Below are positions 1-13,400 of a stretch of DNA of 64,000 nucleotides, in pieces. The stretch covers positions 1-64,000 of the forward strand of contig CH002937.1 in assembly GCA_000149265.1 (NCBI GenBank). Reading direction: 5' to 3'. The stretch is from Ciona savignyi. Taxonomy: Eukaryota; Chordata; Ascidiacea; Phlebobranchia; Cionidae. Each line of letters starts with the position of its first letter. Position 1 is the stretch's first letter. The notes under the pieces were generated by a model. That model did no database searches, had not been told where the DNA came from, and saw only the letters and a list, made by a program, of their open reading frames with translations. A program made the translations under genes and the position numbers.

Positions 1-3000
1 TAAATCAGATGCAGCAAGTGACCCACGTCTTTTCCATGATCGTAGCGCGCCTCACTTGAGCAAAAATTCCCATTCCATACTCAGCACATTGAATGGAGTT
101 GTAGGACTGACTACCTTAAGTTAATTTGGTTTAGTAAATATTTGGTTTATAGTATACAATTTCAGAATATCATTATATTTTATTTCGAACATTACTTATA
201 ATATTTAATTTAGAACTCCAAGATATGTAAACACGTGAGAAAAGTATATATAATTGTTCTGTTGTAATAAAGGCTTTATGGATGTTAGTCATGTTTAGTT
301 TACCCCATGCTATTTATTGAAAATCAAACAAATAAATATCAGCCATCACAACAGGAATAATATGCAAACAAAAAGTGTTTTGAAGCTTTTGAAAATTTGT
401 GTGACGTATCCTCTGGTTGATCATTAGGGTAGTGTGCATTTCGACTGAGTTTATATCATTGTTTTAACAAATACTCGGTCCAGTTTAATTCTTTAGTGTT
501 TCTGGAAGCTTTTAATGCATTTCTATATTTTCAACCAAGGTATATAAGGTTAAGAATAGGAATCGACAAAAAATGATAGTCGAGTCGATTAACCTAGATG
601 AATAATAAAGCATCGTCATATTTATAATATTAAAGTGGCTATTTTATGTACTAAACTGAGACATTCAGATATTCTAAGATATCAAACCTTTCAATTCCTG
701 CCGTGCCCCCCATGTGACGTAATAATCATTATTCATGCATTCTGATGCATTGATTGACCAATCATGAGCGAGAATCGAAGACAACATTTGATCGAAGCGA
801 TCCTTTCCTTTCCCACCAACTATTCTGTCCCTGGTGTATGGTTATAGAAGGGTTGAATATAGGTGGATAAATCTTTATAGGGGGGGGGGGTAAAACTTTA
901 AAATTGTAATATACAACTGTCCAATTATTTTGTGTCAAATAAAATTTGTATCATATTTAAAGTTGGCTATTTCCTCTGGACACATGAACACAATTCTACA
1001 TATCAAACATTACTTTTAACTTTTTAAAATGCATCCCAAAATCACCTGAAGAGTCTGTAGGCTTCATACACCCACACACTGAGCAGTGAATCGGGTGCCC
1101 TCCCATCACCCACCATACAAGCCTCGTCATATCTCATCAGCGACACACACCAACTTGTCAGATCACGTGGGGTGAACAAGTAATGACCATGGTCGTCGCT
1201 CAGATAACTTTTCCTCATTTGCTCATAAACCTGGGGACATGAAGCTGCATAAACTTACAAGCTTTCATGAATCTATGTGAAGTTTGTTATTTTAAGTATA
1301 TCGACATACCTCCTACATATGTGGAGACATAGCTGAGCAGTGTTAGCCACATAGCCTACATTACTAGTAGCAGGTAATTTTTCAGGACTGCTACTACTGT
1401 AATAATGCAATGTAGCAAACCAAGTATAGACCACATCAATATCCCAATAGAATAAATAGTATATTATTTTTTATCTTGAGGAAAAACCGAAGGATACTTT
1501 TTATCAAAATAAAGCTTAATTTCATTTTTCACATTTCCCCTTGCTGTAATCATCACAAAATGAACACAAACCTCCAACTCTAGTATGAAAGGATTTGTAT
1601 TTATTCACCTGCACCATGGAGGTAGCCAGTTGTTGTACTTTGGATGGGGAGCCCCACACCGGGTGGCGCTGAAGAGCGGGGCGGTGGTGAAGGACAGGGG
1701 TGAGGTATGCGGTGTATATCGCTGATAGTTCGTTGGTATCAGCATAGTCCATACTCAGTATTCGAACCCGGGATGTGAACCTGTATATGGATGGGTGATC
1801 CACTGAGGGAAGTGGGAAGGGTACGAACTAAGGTATTCCTTATTTATATTTCCCCCTTTGAATTGCTATGTAAATTAGACTGATATTTAAAGTTTATGTA
1901 ATAACACATTGGACTGATATTCTTGAACGTTATAACCTCTTGTAGGCTAAATATTGGCACAAAAACTATTTTGTTTAAAAGATTAATGTTAACTTCATCT
2001 TCCAGACAAAGCATAATTCATAATCAAATGAACACGGAGCAAAGTTTACCTGGATGACAACTTGTGGCGACCCAGCGTGGCTGCGGCGTTCAAAGAAGCC
2101 ACGATCTGGATTCCGTCCAACCCAACCCATTCATTGTCCTCGTCATAGAAGCCATGGTACGTTAGTAGCTGGGATCAATATGATTGACAGGAATTATTCA
2201 ACACAAAATGATGAAGACTGAGTTGTACTTGGCACACACAGCATGGGATGATTTATGACAGTTATTGTTCCGTAATTATTTTCGGATTGATTTTTTGCTT
2301 CCATATACTGGATTTACAGTTTCACATTACAGTGTTGTTGATATATTATCGTACATTATACAGCATATTTCTCCCAGACCAGAAATCTCCGAATTAAAGA
2401 AAGATTGGGAACTAATATTGTGTATCATTCTATGCATTCCCAATTAATGTGAATGATCATTTGGTAGTGTAATTATGTTGGATTATGTGGACAATCACTA
2501 CACCAACATGCCTACCATATGCAACACACTGCAATAGCTCCCTCAATTCAGTGGTGGTTTGACAAGAGCTGCGTTAATATCATTATAACCAGACTTGGAC
2601 AACTAGATAATTCTAGTTTTCTAATTAGACTAATTAGAGCAAAATGCCGGTAATCTAATTCTAATCTAATTTGTGAAATGTTGGTATGCTCTAATTTTAA
2701 TTCTAATCTAGTTTTCAGTTTTTCCAAAAATGCTACTTTGTCCAACGACGTTTTTGAGCAAGTGTTACAAGATATCCCTTGTGCAGGGAAAACCAGTGCC
2801 AAGCCACCATCGCATTGCTTGCATCGTATAGTCAAAGTCATAGTAGTTATTGTTAATAAATAGTAGCCATAGTGACATGTTAGCTTGAAGGCTATAGTGA
2901 GTTACTATATATTGCAGGCTGAGGCTTTCCAACTGAACTACTGAACCCCTTATAACTGACGATTAATACTAAAAAAATCGAATTACATGTCTACTTCTTA

Positions 3001-6000
3001 GAATGTAGGCCTACCCCTTTTGGCACTAGCCTACATTAAGTATACAAAATGTAGATCTTGTTATCTAAAATCGTGTGATTATGACATCCCAATTACACGC
3101 AACACAGAGAGTCTTAAAATTTTTGACACTTACAGAACCGCAGCACTGCCAAGAAAAGATAAATTGTCTTTCTTCACGATTTAAACCATATGTCTAGTGA
3201 TTTATTTAGTCACTATATAATTAATATTCCTTTAGATGCCCTTTAAAATTACAAAAATCTATACCCAGCCATAGAAAATCCAAAGAAATCCTGAAACATT
3301 GTAGGGATTCAGTTGTTAGTCGTTTAGTTGTAAATGGTTTAGTTGTAAAGGAGTTCAGTCAAAAGGGTTTAGATAAGAGTGATTCAAGTGTAAGGGTTTA
3401 TTTGTAGGGGTTCAGTTAAAAGGAATTCAGTTGAAAGGGGTTCAGTTGTAATGGGGTTCAGTCGAAAGGGGTTCAGTTAAAAGGAATTCAGATGAAAGGG
3501 GTTCAGTTGAAAGGGGTTCAGTTGTAGGAGTTTAGTTGTAAGTGGTTCAGTTGTAATGGGGTTCAGTCGAAAGGGGTTTAGTTGAAAGTGATTCAGGTTT
3601 AAGGGGTTCATTTGTAGGAGTTCAGTTGTGAAGGGGTTTAGCTGTAAAGGGGTTTAGCTGTAAAGGGGTTTAGTTGTAAAGGGGTTCAGTTGTAAAGGAG
3701 TTCAGTTGTAAAGTGGTTTAGTTGTAAAGGGGTTTAGTTGTAAAGGGGTTTAGTTGTAAAGGGGTTTAGTTGTAAAGGGGTTTAGTTGTAAAGGGGGTTC
3801 AGTTGAAAGGGGTTCAGTTGTAAGGGGTTCAGTTGTAACTTATAAGTGGTTTAGTTGTGCGGGGATTCAGTTAAACAGGGTTCAGTTGTAAAGGGGTTCT
3901 GTTGTAGAGGGGTTTAGTTGTAAGGGGTTCAATTTTAAGGGGTTCAGTTATAGGGTTCAGTTGTAAAGGGTTCGGTTGACTGGTGACCAGCAACGTGACA
4001 ATTAGGGATATTGCATTTCGTTTAGTGATTTTGGGAGAAGTTTTAGTGATGTTTGAAAACGGCAAGAAATGAGTTTTTTAGACTGTCGCAGATTTAGAAC
4101 GATATTAAGGTAAAACATTTGTTGAGATTTTTTCTTCAATTTCCAAGTTTTTGCGAATTCAGTAATTCTAATTCTAATCTAATTTGGGAAAAACTGTGTA
4201 GCTCTAATTTTAATTCTAATCTAATTTAGAAAAACTGTGTAGCTCTAATTTTAATTCTAATCTAATTTAGAAAAACTGTGAAGCTCTAATTTCAATTCTA
4301 ATCTAATTTTAAAAAGCCGAAAAATTTATAGTTGTCCAAGTCTGATTATAACCATCAGTTTCCTATTCACAGTGACTTAACAAGCCCAGTATCACCCACC
4401 TGTTGTAGGAAAGCCAGGGTTTGACTTGTTCCCCATTTATCAGGTTTCGGCAGATTTATGTCCTTCAAGTACAACACGAGGTTCTCACATTCACGTGGCC
4501 TCAGTGCCCTGCCACTGCCACCAGAACTAGAAATGTTTTTTTAGAATTATTTCCGCATTATGGCACAGTTGGCAAATATTCTTAACTGACCAATTCCCAG
4601 ATGCCACAAAAAAATATGATTTAACAAAATTATCTTATAGAACAATATCAAACACAAAAATAGAAGTTTAAATGATCTAGAAAACACAATCCTTTAATTC
4701 CAATATAAATTACCTCCCTCCACTTATGGCCATACAAGCTTGTTGCAACTTCTGTATAAGGTGGACGGGGGTGGTTTGCGCACTGCAGTGGATTGTTGCT
4801 ACCTGGGAGTATATGGGGGTCATATGAATATGGGGGTCATATGAATATGGGGTCATATGAATATGGGGGTCATATGAATAAGGGGTCCTATGAATATGGG
4901 GTCATATAATTATTAGGGAATCAGAAAGCAAGAGACAACATTGAGGGCAAAAAGAAAATAATAGTTTTATTGGGTTGCGAGTTATTTATTTAAATTTTAA
5001 CAAAATAACTGTTTCAGAGTTCTACCCCATATCTCTATATACCATTCCTCTCTTTGTTAATTGTTAAAGTCTACTAGAATGGCTAGAAATTTCTATTTTT
5101 GAAAAAAAACATAAAACCAATACTGCACAAAGACAGAGCTTGAATGCATATTTCACACAACAGTCAACAACCACCTATTAAACACAACAAAATAGACCCA
5201 ACAAACTATGCAGAGAAACATAAACCACTTGATACCTGTGTGGAGCGCAGCTTATCGAAGCAGTGGTGCAGCAGCAAACTCTTCCCACAACCATCATGAC
5301 CAACCACGACGAATGGATGGCGATTCGATGGTTTCATCCACTGCATGATGTGGTCGATGCATCGTTGCATCTCAATTGTCTCGATCTGGTGTGGATGGAT
5401 ACATGTATTGCTTGTTGGACGGTATATATGTTAAACAGAGATAAAATGGTGCAATTTTAATGACACTTGTAAGAAATCTTCTGGCTGTGCACTGTCGGCC
5501 CATTCTACAGAACAAATAATTAACATTTCCCTTATTGGGCCGCAGTAAAATTATTAAATCTTTACCAGTCCAAGGGGTAAAAAGATTGGGGACCAGTGCT
5601 GTACATGACAATTTGCAATGTAGATTATTCAGAGTCAGGTATGAAGCAATTGAGACATCTTTAGTAAGATTTTCTCATAAGAACAATATATTTAATTAAA
5701 ATTTGTTTGATTAAAAATTATAAAGATAGTGCGATTGCTTTAATATTAAAGATCAATATGTACTAATAAAATAGTTTTTTTAATGTAGTGCAATCTAAGC
5801 TGCAGTGGGACACATTACAGCAACAATCAACAATTTGGATAAACTTGACATGATAAATTGACATGATAAAATATAAGCAGTTTTGGGAGTATCAAGTCAA
5901 TCGCCATTTATTGTGAAAAATCGATTTTGCCAATAAATTGCATCTTCAGAATTTTTTCAACTAAAAGTGTTTAAGAATGCCCGTGTACTTAATAAAATGG

Positions 6001-7433
6001 TTTATATTTTTCACCATTGGGAATTGTTCCATTGAAGTGACGGTCTCCGGTGAAATCATGGTGGAGTTGACATCTAAATGATACGAGTCCAATCGACCTA
6101 AATTCAAATTCAGGTGTCAGGTTGATTTAAATTAGAACAAACATGTATGAATGGTGACTTTATAAACTGAAGAACCAATTTTTCGAGAAAGAAATAGGTT
6201 CCGGGCAAGGATAGGATCATGTTTATCACTAGGGGTGGGATAATATAAAGGGGGTGGGTAAGGGGTGGTTGTAATATAGTGATGTTTTATCAAAATAGAA
6301 CAGGGGTAAAGTGGGATACAGTATTAAATATAACTATAATAAAAAGTTAATTCTACTGGTTCTTAGCACTCATACGAACCAGTTTTTTCATTGTAAAACA
6401 CGTTTGTAGGATTCCTAGCATCAGGTGGTGCCTCATGGGCCCACTGCAATATTTCCTTCGCTAAATCATTCCGACTGACAGATGACAGGTTGCCACCCAG
6501 ACCTATGGACATGGGGGTCATTGGATCACTGGGTCAAATGAATAATATAGGTCGTGGAGATAGTTAAACACGGTTTCAAAAGGAAATTGGGGGAATAAAT
6601 TTTCCCCTTCGATTTAGGGTTAGAGTTTTACATTTAACAATTATGCAAGTTGTATTTTAAATGTAATCGAATATAAGTCCGGCCCGTTGGTCTAAAGGTT
6701 AAGTGCGTCGCCTTTCAGTCGAAAGGTTGAAGGTGCGAAACTAGTCGCTAGCTAGGCGGTTGTCTCCTTGGGCAAGGCACTTTACGGACATTGCCTGAAC
6801 CCAGCGAATTAATGGGTTCTACCAAATTGGAACGTGTCTACCATAAGGAACGAGTCTACCATATACAACACACTGCAATAGCTCCGGTAACCCGACGATG
6901 GGCACGAGGTGATCTGACGATTGCCCGTGTGTTAACCCCCTTGGTTTTCCCATTCAAGGGGATAAAAATGAATATCCTATCCTATCCTATCCTAGTTGTA
7001 TGTGGAAAACACGGTTTCAAAAGGAAAATGAGGGAAAGAATTTTCCCCCTCAATTTAGGGGTAGAGTTAATCAACGGAAATTTGTATTTCCACTATGTGA
7101 CAATAAATATTAATCAAAGCATGAGTGGAAAAGGAAATACATTTGACAATTATGCAAGTTGTATTTTAAATGTAATCGAATATAATTTGGAACTTTGGAT
7201 AAATACTAATATGCTATGAGAGTAATTTTCAAATCACTAGTGTAATCACAAATGTAATTACAAATTTTGATTTTTTAAAATATCGAACAAATCTCTCCAT
7301 ACCTCTGATAAGACCAACCACAAATGCTAACTTATCAGAGCAGCCGTTCAAATGTGACAACGCGCTCAGCACAAGACCAACCATGCTGCAATCCACCACC
7401 TGCCCTGTCGATCTGCGTACCCACTTCAGTGCT
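1..7433 (-). CDS. DYNC2H1: DYNC2H1 exons 39-48: AAA2-AAA3 boundary and AAA3, 3'-incomplete
   Basis: Exons: 7303-7433, 6380-6502, 5467-5504, 5236-5385, 4714-4802, 4400-4526, 2050-2168, 1609-1780, 1046-1230, and a partial exon 1-54. AAA3 has the P-loop GHDGCGKS (about residue 2302) in the 5236-5385 exon and the block [19 protein letters not shown] in the 4400-4526 exon. The 2050-2168 exon reads [20 protein letters not shown], and the 1609-1780 exon [16 protein letters not shown]. The 38-nt exon at 5467-5504 is inferred from phase and from a QPED match; it is moderately secure. The last exon (1-54) is a weak call because it is short and cut by the window edge. Confidence 0.88.
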
Positions 7434-10400
7434 CTGTGGGTGAAGATATTACCATGTTTATACCCGGGTGGGGAAGTTCGGGGTTAAACATGGGTGAAGA
7501 TATTACCATGTTTATACCCGAGGTGGGAAAGTTTGGGGTTAAACATGGGTGAAGATATTACCATGTTTATACCCAGGTGGGAAAGTTCGGGGTTAAACAT
7601 GGGTGAAGATATTACCATGTTTATACTCGGGTGGGGAATGTTCGGGGTTAAACATGGGTGAAGATATTACCATGTTTATACCCAGGTGGGAAAGTTCGGG
7701 GTTAAACATGGGTGAAGATATTACCATGTTTATACCCGGGTGGGAATGTTCGGGGTTAAACATGGGTGAAGATATTACCATGTTTATACTCGGGTGGGGA
7801 ATGTTCGGGGTTAAACATGGGTGAAGATATTACCATGTTTATACTCGGGTGGGAATGTTTGGGGTTAAACATGGGTGAAGATATTACCATGTTTATACCC
7901 GGGTGGGGAAGTTCGGGGTTAAACATGGGTGAAGATATTACCATGTTTATACCCGGGTGGGGAAGTTCGGGGTTAAACATGGGTAATTACCTTTTATACA
8001 GTGGGTTCTATTTACACTGGGTTTTAGTTATGTGTGATGCCCAGGCGGACACAACCAGCATGGGGATGGAGTCAAACACACAAACTTAGAGTTAACGGCG
8101 AGACAACACAAAGTTAGTCACAGACGGTATTCATGTGTCAGGTCTCCCCACCTGTAGAAATAATCTTCCATCCATCCCTGTAACTTCATGTGCGCAACCT
8201 CCGGCTGCTTCTTCAGCCAGGATCGCACAAGAGCTGTGACATCTGTGTCTTCCTCACTCAGGAAGATCATCCCCATCCTATGTGGTGGATGGTGGGGTCA
8301 TATGTGGAGCAAAGTACATTGCATCTTGCATGTTTAAAATAGCAGGGAATTTGTAGTTTGACCCATTTAGACCTCATTAAGGTACCTGGTTTTTTGTTGA
8401 CTGCCTTGTCTCTGTGGTACAGGATCTCAGGTGTTTTACACAAGTTGCAAAACAAATTTCATTTTGATTGCCATTTGTAGATAAATGGCTATGTTTCCAA
8501 GGCAGGGCATTCGTTCCAAATGTTATATCACTTTAATTGCAAACATGATGATATTTAAATATTTAATTTCTAAATAAACCTTAAAATTGACACAAAACCC
8601 CTTAATCCGACTTCAATGATTTGATCGGAGCAAAGTGAACAATCACCCACCTGGAAATGGTGGCAGGAGATGCACAACTCAAATCATGGGTTTCAAAGAG
8701 GAAATTGACGTTTGGGCCGAACTGGATTCGCTCACCAGAGGGCATCGTGAGCAGGTGGTTGTCATCGAGAACAGAGTTCAATGATTCGATCCATTCAGGG
8801 TCGATATCCCCATCACATACGATCCATGAATGCACATCCTGGGTGTGGGGTTTGTGTTGGATTCCAATGTTTGCACGACAGGATGGGAAAATACTACACA
8901 CAATCTCCCAAACCGTTTATATCCACAAGCGAGTTGCAGGGATACTTCAGTGAGTGTATTATTTTACTTTGAAGCAATTTTTTAGTAAATACACAATAAG
9001 GGCAGCTTAAGCCACACCCTTTTGCCCTAAAAAAACCTGGAACTACAAAGCCAACCTGCCCCACAAATTATCACAGAAGGTACCATCAACCAAAATCGAA
9101 CACCACCCCACGTACCAGAGGTTCCCGGACCACATCTCTTGCACTGTTGGTGAGCACACCATCAGACCATTCTCGGGTGTCTAGATCAATTTTCCCGAGT
9201 AACTGGTTCCGTGGCATGGACTTCGGGTTCATGGTGTGGAGTTTGACCACTCGACCGAGCCGTGACAAGGCGCCACGCAACACTTGCCACAGACTCGTTT
9301 TGCCTGGAATTTTTGGACATTTTTGTTTATTATTACAATGTTATTATTGACTATTGCTTCACAGTGTAATACATATTATATCATATACAGTTTTCCCTGA
9401 TGATTAAAGTATTAGTTATTACTCATGTTACAAATAAACCAAACCCGATATATCTCACTTTAATCTATTTTCAATTAAATAACCAACTAAACGGTAGGTC
9501 AGCAACCTGCGGCTCTTTCATCTTTCTGATAGGGCTCTTATTAATTTGATTCCTACTATAGCGAGTGCATATTAAGTTTAATTCTCATGCACAAGTGAAA
9601 CAAGCAAAAGAACACTCGCGTCCGTATCTCAAACAATGTTTTACCTTTATTGCGAAAAATATTATAGTTTTGAGGCTACCAGTGAATTTTATTTTATGAA
9701 ATATCGGTTAAAATTGCTTAAAAGTGCAAAAAGTTGATAAACCCCTGACCTGAACGGACTTTACTAATGGAATTAAATGACATGTTGTAACATGCTTCAA
9801 AAAATGCTTATTAAATATTGATTTCCCACCTGATCCGGACGGTCCTACGATGACCACCCCCATCCTCTGCTGGAGCTGCTCGTTGAGTTCGAGAATCTTC
9901 TTCTTCTGCCGATCCTGTGGGTCGAGGTGCATCTCCGTGCATTGTGCGTCGATCGCCGCAAGCAAACTCTCCTGTTCGATTTCTATGGATGGGGATTGGG
10001 GGCTGGTATTGTATGGATGATCATGTAGCAAGTATAAGGAAATTAGGGTTATTGATTAGTAGTAATCAGTCGTTAAACTTTACACCACGGTATCGGTTCA
10101 CCAGAACGGTGGAGAATTATAGGAAAAATCTACTTGATGTGGTTCACGATATATGAGGTTCATGCTTGGATGGGGTGGAAAATTAATCGAAAATCAGCCT
10201 TGCCTGGAGGTGTTATCCCCAAGAGAAGGTATGAAGTTACCAGTTAAATGTCAAAACATACCAGCGAATTGATTAGGAGAATTAATCACAATATATTCGT
10301 CTTTATCCAATTTCGACATTTCACTTATTACTAAGTTTAACATCCATTTATATACATTTCTTGGTAAATTTATTGTTGAATTAGAATGGTGGCAACGATT

Positions 10401-13400
10401 AATCCTGTTTTTTTAATTTTAAAATATATTGCTACCTTGGAAAACAATATTGGGAAAAACATCTTTGACGAGAGCATCAAAGCGCTGACTGTCGGCGAAC
10501 GAGAGTTTGGACAAAGTGTTTATCCTCAGTGCTTGGACAACCAATCTGCACTCATCATCTGGTGTTATCTGGGTGGTGGATGAAGGAAGAATTTATTAAT
10601 ACTTCGAATAATTGATTTCAATATAAGATACGGTTAACCATAGGATGTAAAAACTTAACTCTTTCACTCCCGGCCAAATGCATTAATTCAAACATGCTGT
10701 CCCGCAGTGTTTTTTACAATTTTTAGTCATTTTCAAATTAGCACAGTTTTTCTAAAGTTTATGCTATGATTTAATATTTAGTATGGTTGGAAAGATAATT
10801 TATCCCTCTTTTAAACAAGCTGCACATCTAAAATCTACCTCTAATAAAGAATATATTATGTAAACTTTAGTGAACACCACTTTTTATGCAAAGAAAATTC
10901 TGCTCGACTTTGAAAAATTTGAGGTGCACTGACAAACGAAATACTCACTTATTATTGGAATGCCCAAATGAGATGAAAATTGGAATGTAGATTGTCTAAT
11001 AGTTTTTGTACTCAGGAAAATTCGAACTGTATTTTTATCTTCAGTAGTTTTTTTACTATTTGTAATTGAAATTTCCCTTTTTTCTGACTATATTATGAAA
11101 ACTTGAACCAAAACGCATTGAAGTTTTTAGTTTTGTAGAACTAAAATAGTAAAAAGTATAAAAAAGAACAGTGAAGGAAGTGTAAAAAGGGCATACAAAA
11201 CCAAACAAACGCAAATACTATATCCAATATTCTTCAAAGCAGGGCACACCGAACTAGCTAGTCTCGCCGCCTTTTTCTTTATCGTGCGCTCAGCAGGCCC
11301 CAGCTGGAGTCATGGCTTTTGTGAACACGAAGCATAACCGCCTGCTGCGAAAACGTCACCAACGCTCTCCTTTTTATCTCAACGGCACGAAATTCACAGA
11401 GAATGTAAAGAAAGACTTGCTTGACAAAAAGAGCTTCTCTGCAAGTTAACACGACTCCTATTGGCTGAGTTAGTCATGTGTAAATTCGTGTAAAATCGAT
11501 AGAAATAAGAGGCGAAGCCTTGAAANNNNNNNNNNNNNNNNNNNNNNNNNNNNNNNNNNNNNNNNNNNNNNNNNNNNNNNNNNNNNNNNNNNNNNNNNNN
11601 NNNNNNNNNNNNNNNNNNNNNNNNNTAACAAGGTATGTTGTGCAGGAGTCATGTTTTCCATACTGTCTTTGCATGGTTAAGTGGCATGGGAAACCATGGT
11701 AACTTGAAAACCTTAAACTCAAAGGTCCAAACCAAATGTCTTCAAAAAAATATCCCAAATCTTAACTAAATTCTACATAAAGTTAAAACTGTAAAGAAAG
11801 CATTTTTTACCATACTGGTGCATTTTGAACCCTTGGTAAAACTATCCGTTTAAGCCTATGGGTATGTTCAGTTCATGGCTCACCCATGCTTGGACCCATT
11901 CTTCACATAGCACAATGTTACAATCTCCCCTCCCCCCCACAGGGTCCTGCTTGAGAGGTTGATTGTGAATCGGCCGCACCCATGGGGTCTCCTCATCACC
12001 TTCATCGAGCTGATCAAGAACCCAAACTTCAAGTTCTGGAATCATGAGTTCGTGCACTGTGCGCCCGAGATATCCAAGTGAGCGTTTCGCCATTTTAGAC
12101 TGATTTTTGTCTTTGTTTCTCCATTTTAGACTGATTTTTGTCTTTGTTTCTCCATTTTAGACTGATTTTTGTCTTTGTTTCTCCATTTTAGACTGATTTT
12201 TGTCTTTGTTTCTCCATTTTAGACTGATTTTTGTCTTTGTTTCTCCGTTTTAGACTGACTGATTGGTGTTCCGATAATATATATTCCTTATTATCATTAG
12301 ATCTTTATGCTAGTTATCCACTAGCACGGAAAAATAAAGATGGTTTTATTAAGTTAAACACCGTCTTTTATTAAGGGTTTGCATGTCTGAAGGAGCTATT
12401 ATACTGTTCGCTGAAGCTATTATAGTGTTTTTTAAAAATTTTTAATATTATATTATTTTAACATTATGATTTGTGTCTTTTACTTGCATGGGGATATTTA
12501 ATACTGCCATTCTTTAAAGATTCCATTTGTTCACCGGTTACTGGAGCTATTACGGTGTTTTCACATTTTAACATTATATGGTTTAACTCTTTCACTCCCG
12601 GCCAAATGCATTAATTCAAACATGCTGTCCCGCAGTGTTTTTTACAATTTTTAGTCATTTTCAAATTAGCACAGTTTTTCTAAAGTTTATGCTATGATTT
12701 AATATTTAGTATGGTTGGAAAGATAATTTATCCCTCTTTTAAACAAGCTGCACATCTAAAATCTACCTCTAATAAAGAATATATTATGTAAACTTTGGTG
12801 AACACCACTTTTTATGCAAAGAAAATTCTGCTCGACTTTGAAAAATTTGAGGTGCACTGACAAACGAAATACTCACTTATTATTGGAATGCCCAAATGAG
12901 ATGAAAATTGGAATGTAGATTGTCTAATAGTTTTTGTACTCAGGAAAATTCGAACTGTATTTCTATCTTCAGTAGTTTTTTTACTATTTGTAATTGAAAT
13001 TTCCCTTTTTTCTGACTATATTATGAAAACTTGAACCAAAACGCATTGAAGTTTTTAGTTTTGTAGAACTAAAATAGTAAAAAGTATAAAAAAGAACAGT
13101 GAAGGAAGTGTAAAAAGGGCATACAAAACCAAACAAACGCAAATACTATATCCAATATTCTTCAAAGCAGGGCACACCGAACTAGCTAGTCTCGCCGCCT
13201 TTTTCTTTATCGTGCGCTCAGCAGGCCCAGCTGGAGTCATGCTTTTGTGAACACGAAGCATAACCGCCTGCTGCGAAAACGTCACCAACGCTCTCCTTTT
13301 TATCTCAACGGCACGAAATTCACAGAGAATGTAAAGAAAGACTTGCTTGACAAAAAGAGCTTCTCTGCAAGTTAACACGACTCCTATTGGCTGAGTTAGT

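Larger units (their letters stand above)
2582..4352. mobile_element. Non-autonomous hAT element, 1,755 bp, with a minisatellite core
   Basis: The element at 2590-4344 starts CAGACTTGGACAACTA and ends with its exact reverse complement TAGTTGTCCAAGTCTG. It is flanked by a perfect 8-bp target duplication ATTATAAC (2582-2589 and 4345-4352). CAG...CTG ends with an 8-bp duplication are typical of the hAT superfamily. Subterminal parts are rich in TCTAATTCTAATCTAATTT repeats on both sides, and the middle is a GTTCAGTTGTAAAGGGG array. No transposase is seen. It sits in the DYNC2H1 intron between the 2050-2168 and 4400-4526 exons. Confidence 0.88.

Noticed and set aside
6791..7219. 142-codon plus-strand open frame
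   Set aside because: It runs through a SINE and its flanking duplication; the TATCC tail gives the SYPI-type residues. Not a gene.
7440..7985. CRISPR-like regular repeat
   Set aside because: Contiguous tandem units without unique spacers in a eukaryotic intron: a minisatellite.
7593..8089. Overlapping open frames on both strands with repeats such as [12 protein letters not shown]
   Set aside because: Translation of the 54-bp minisatellite; both strands are open because the unit length is a multiple of three.
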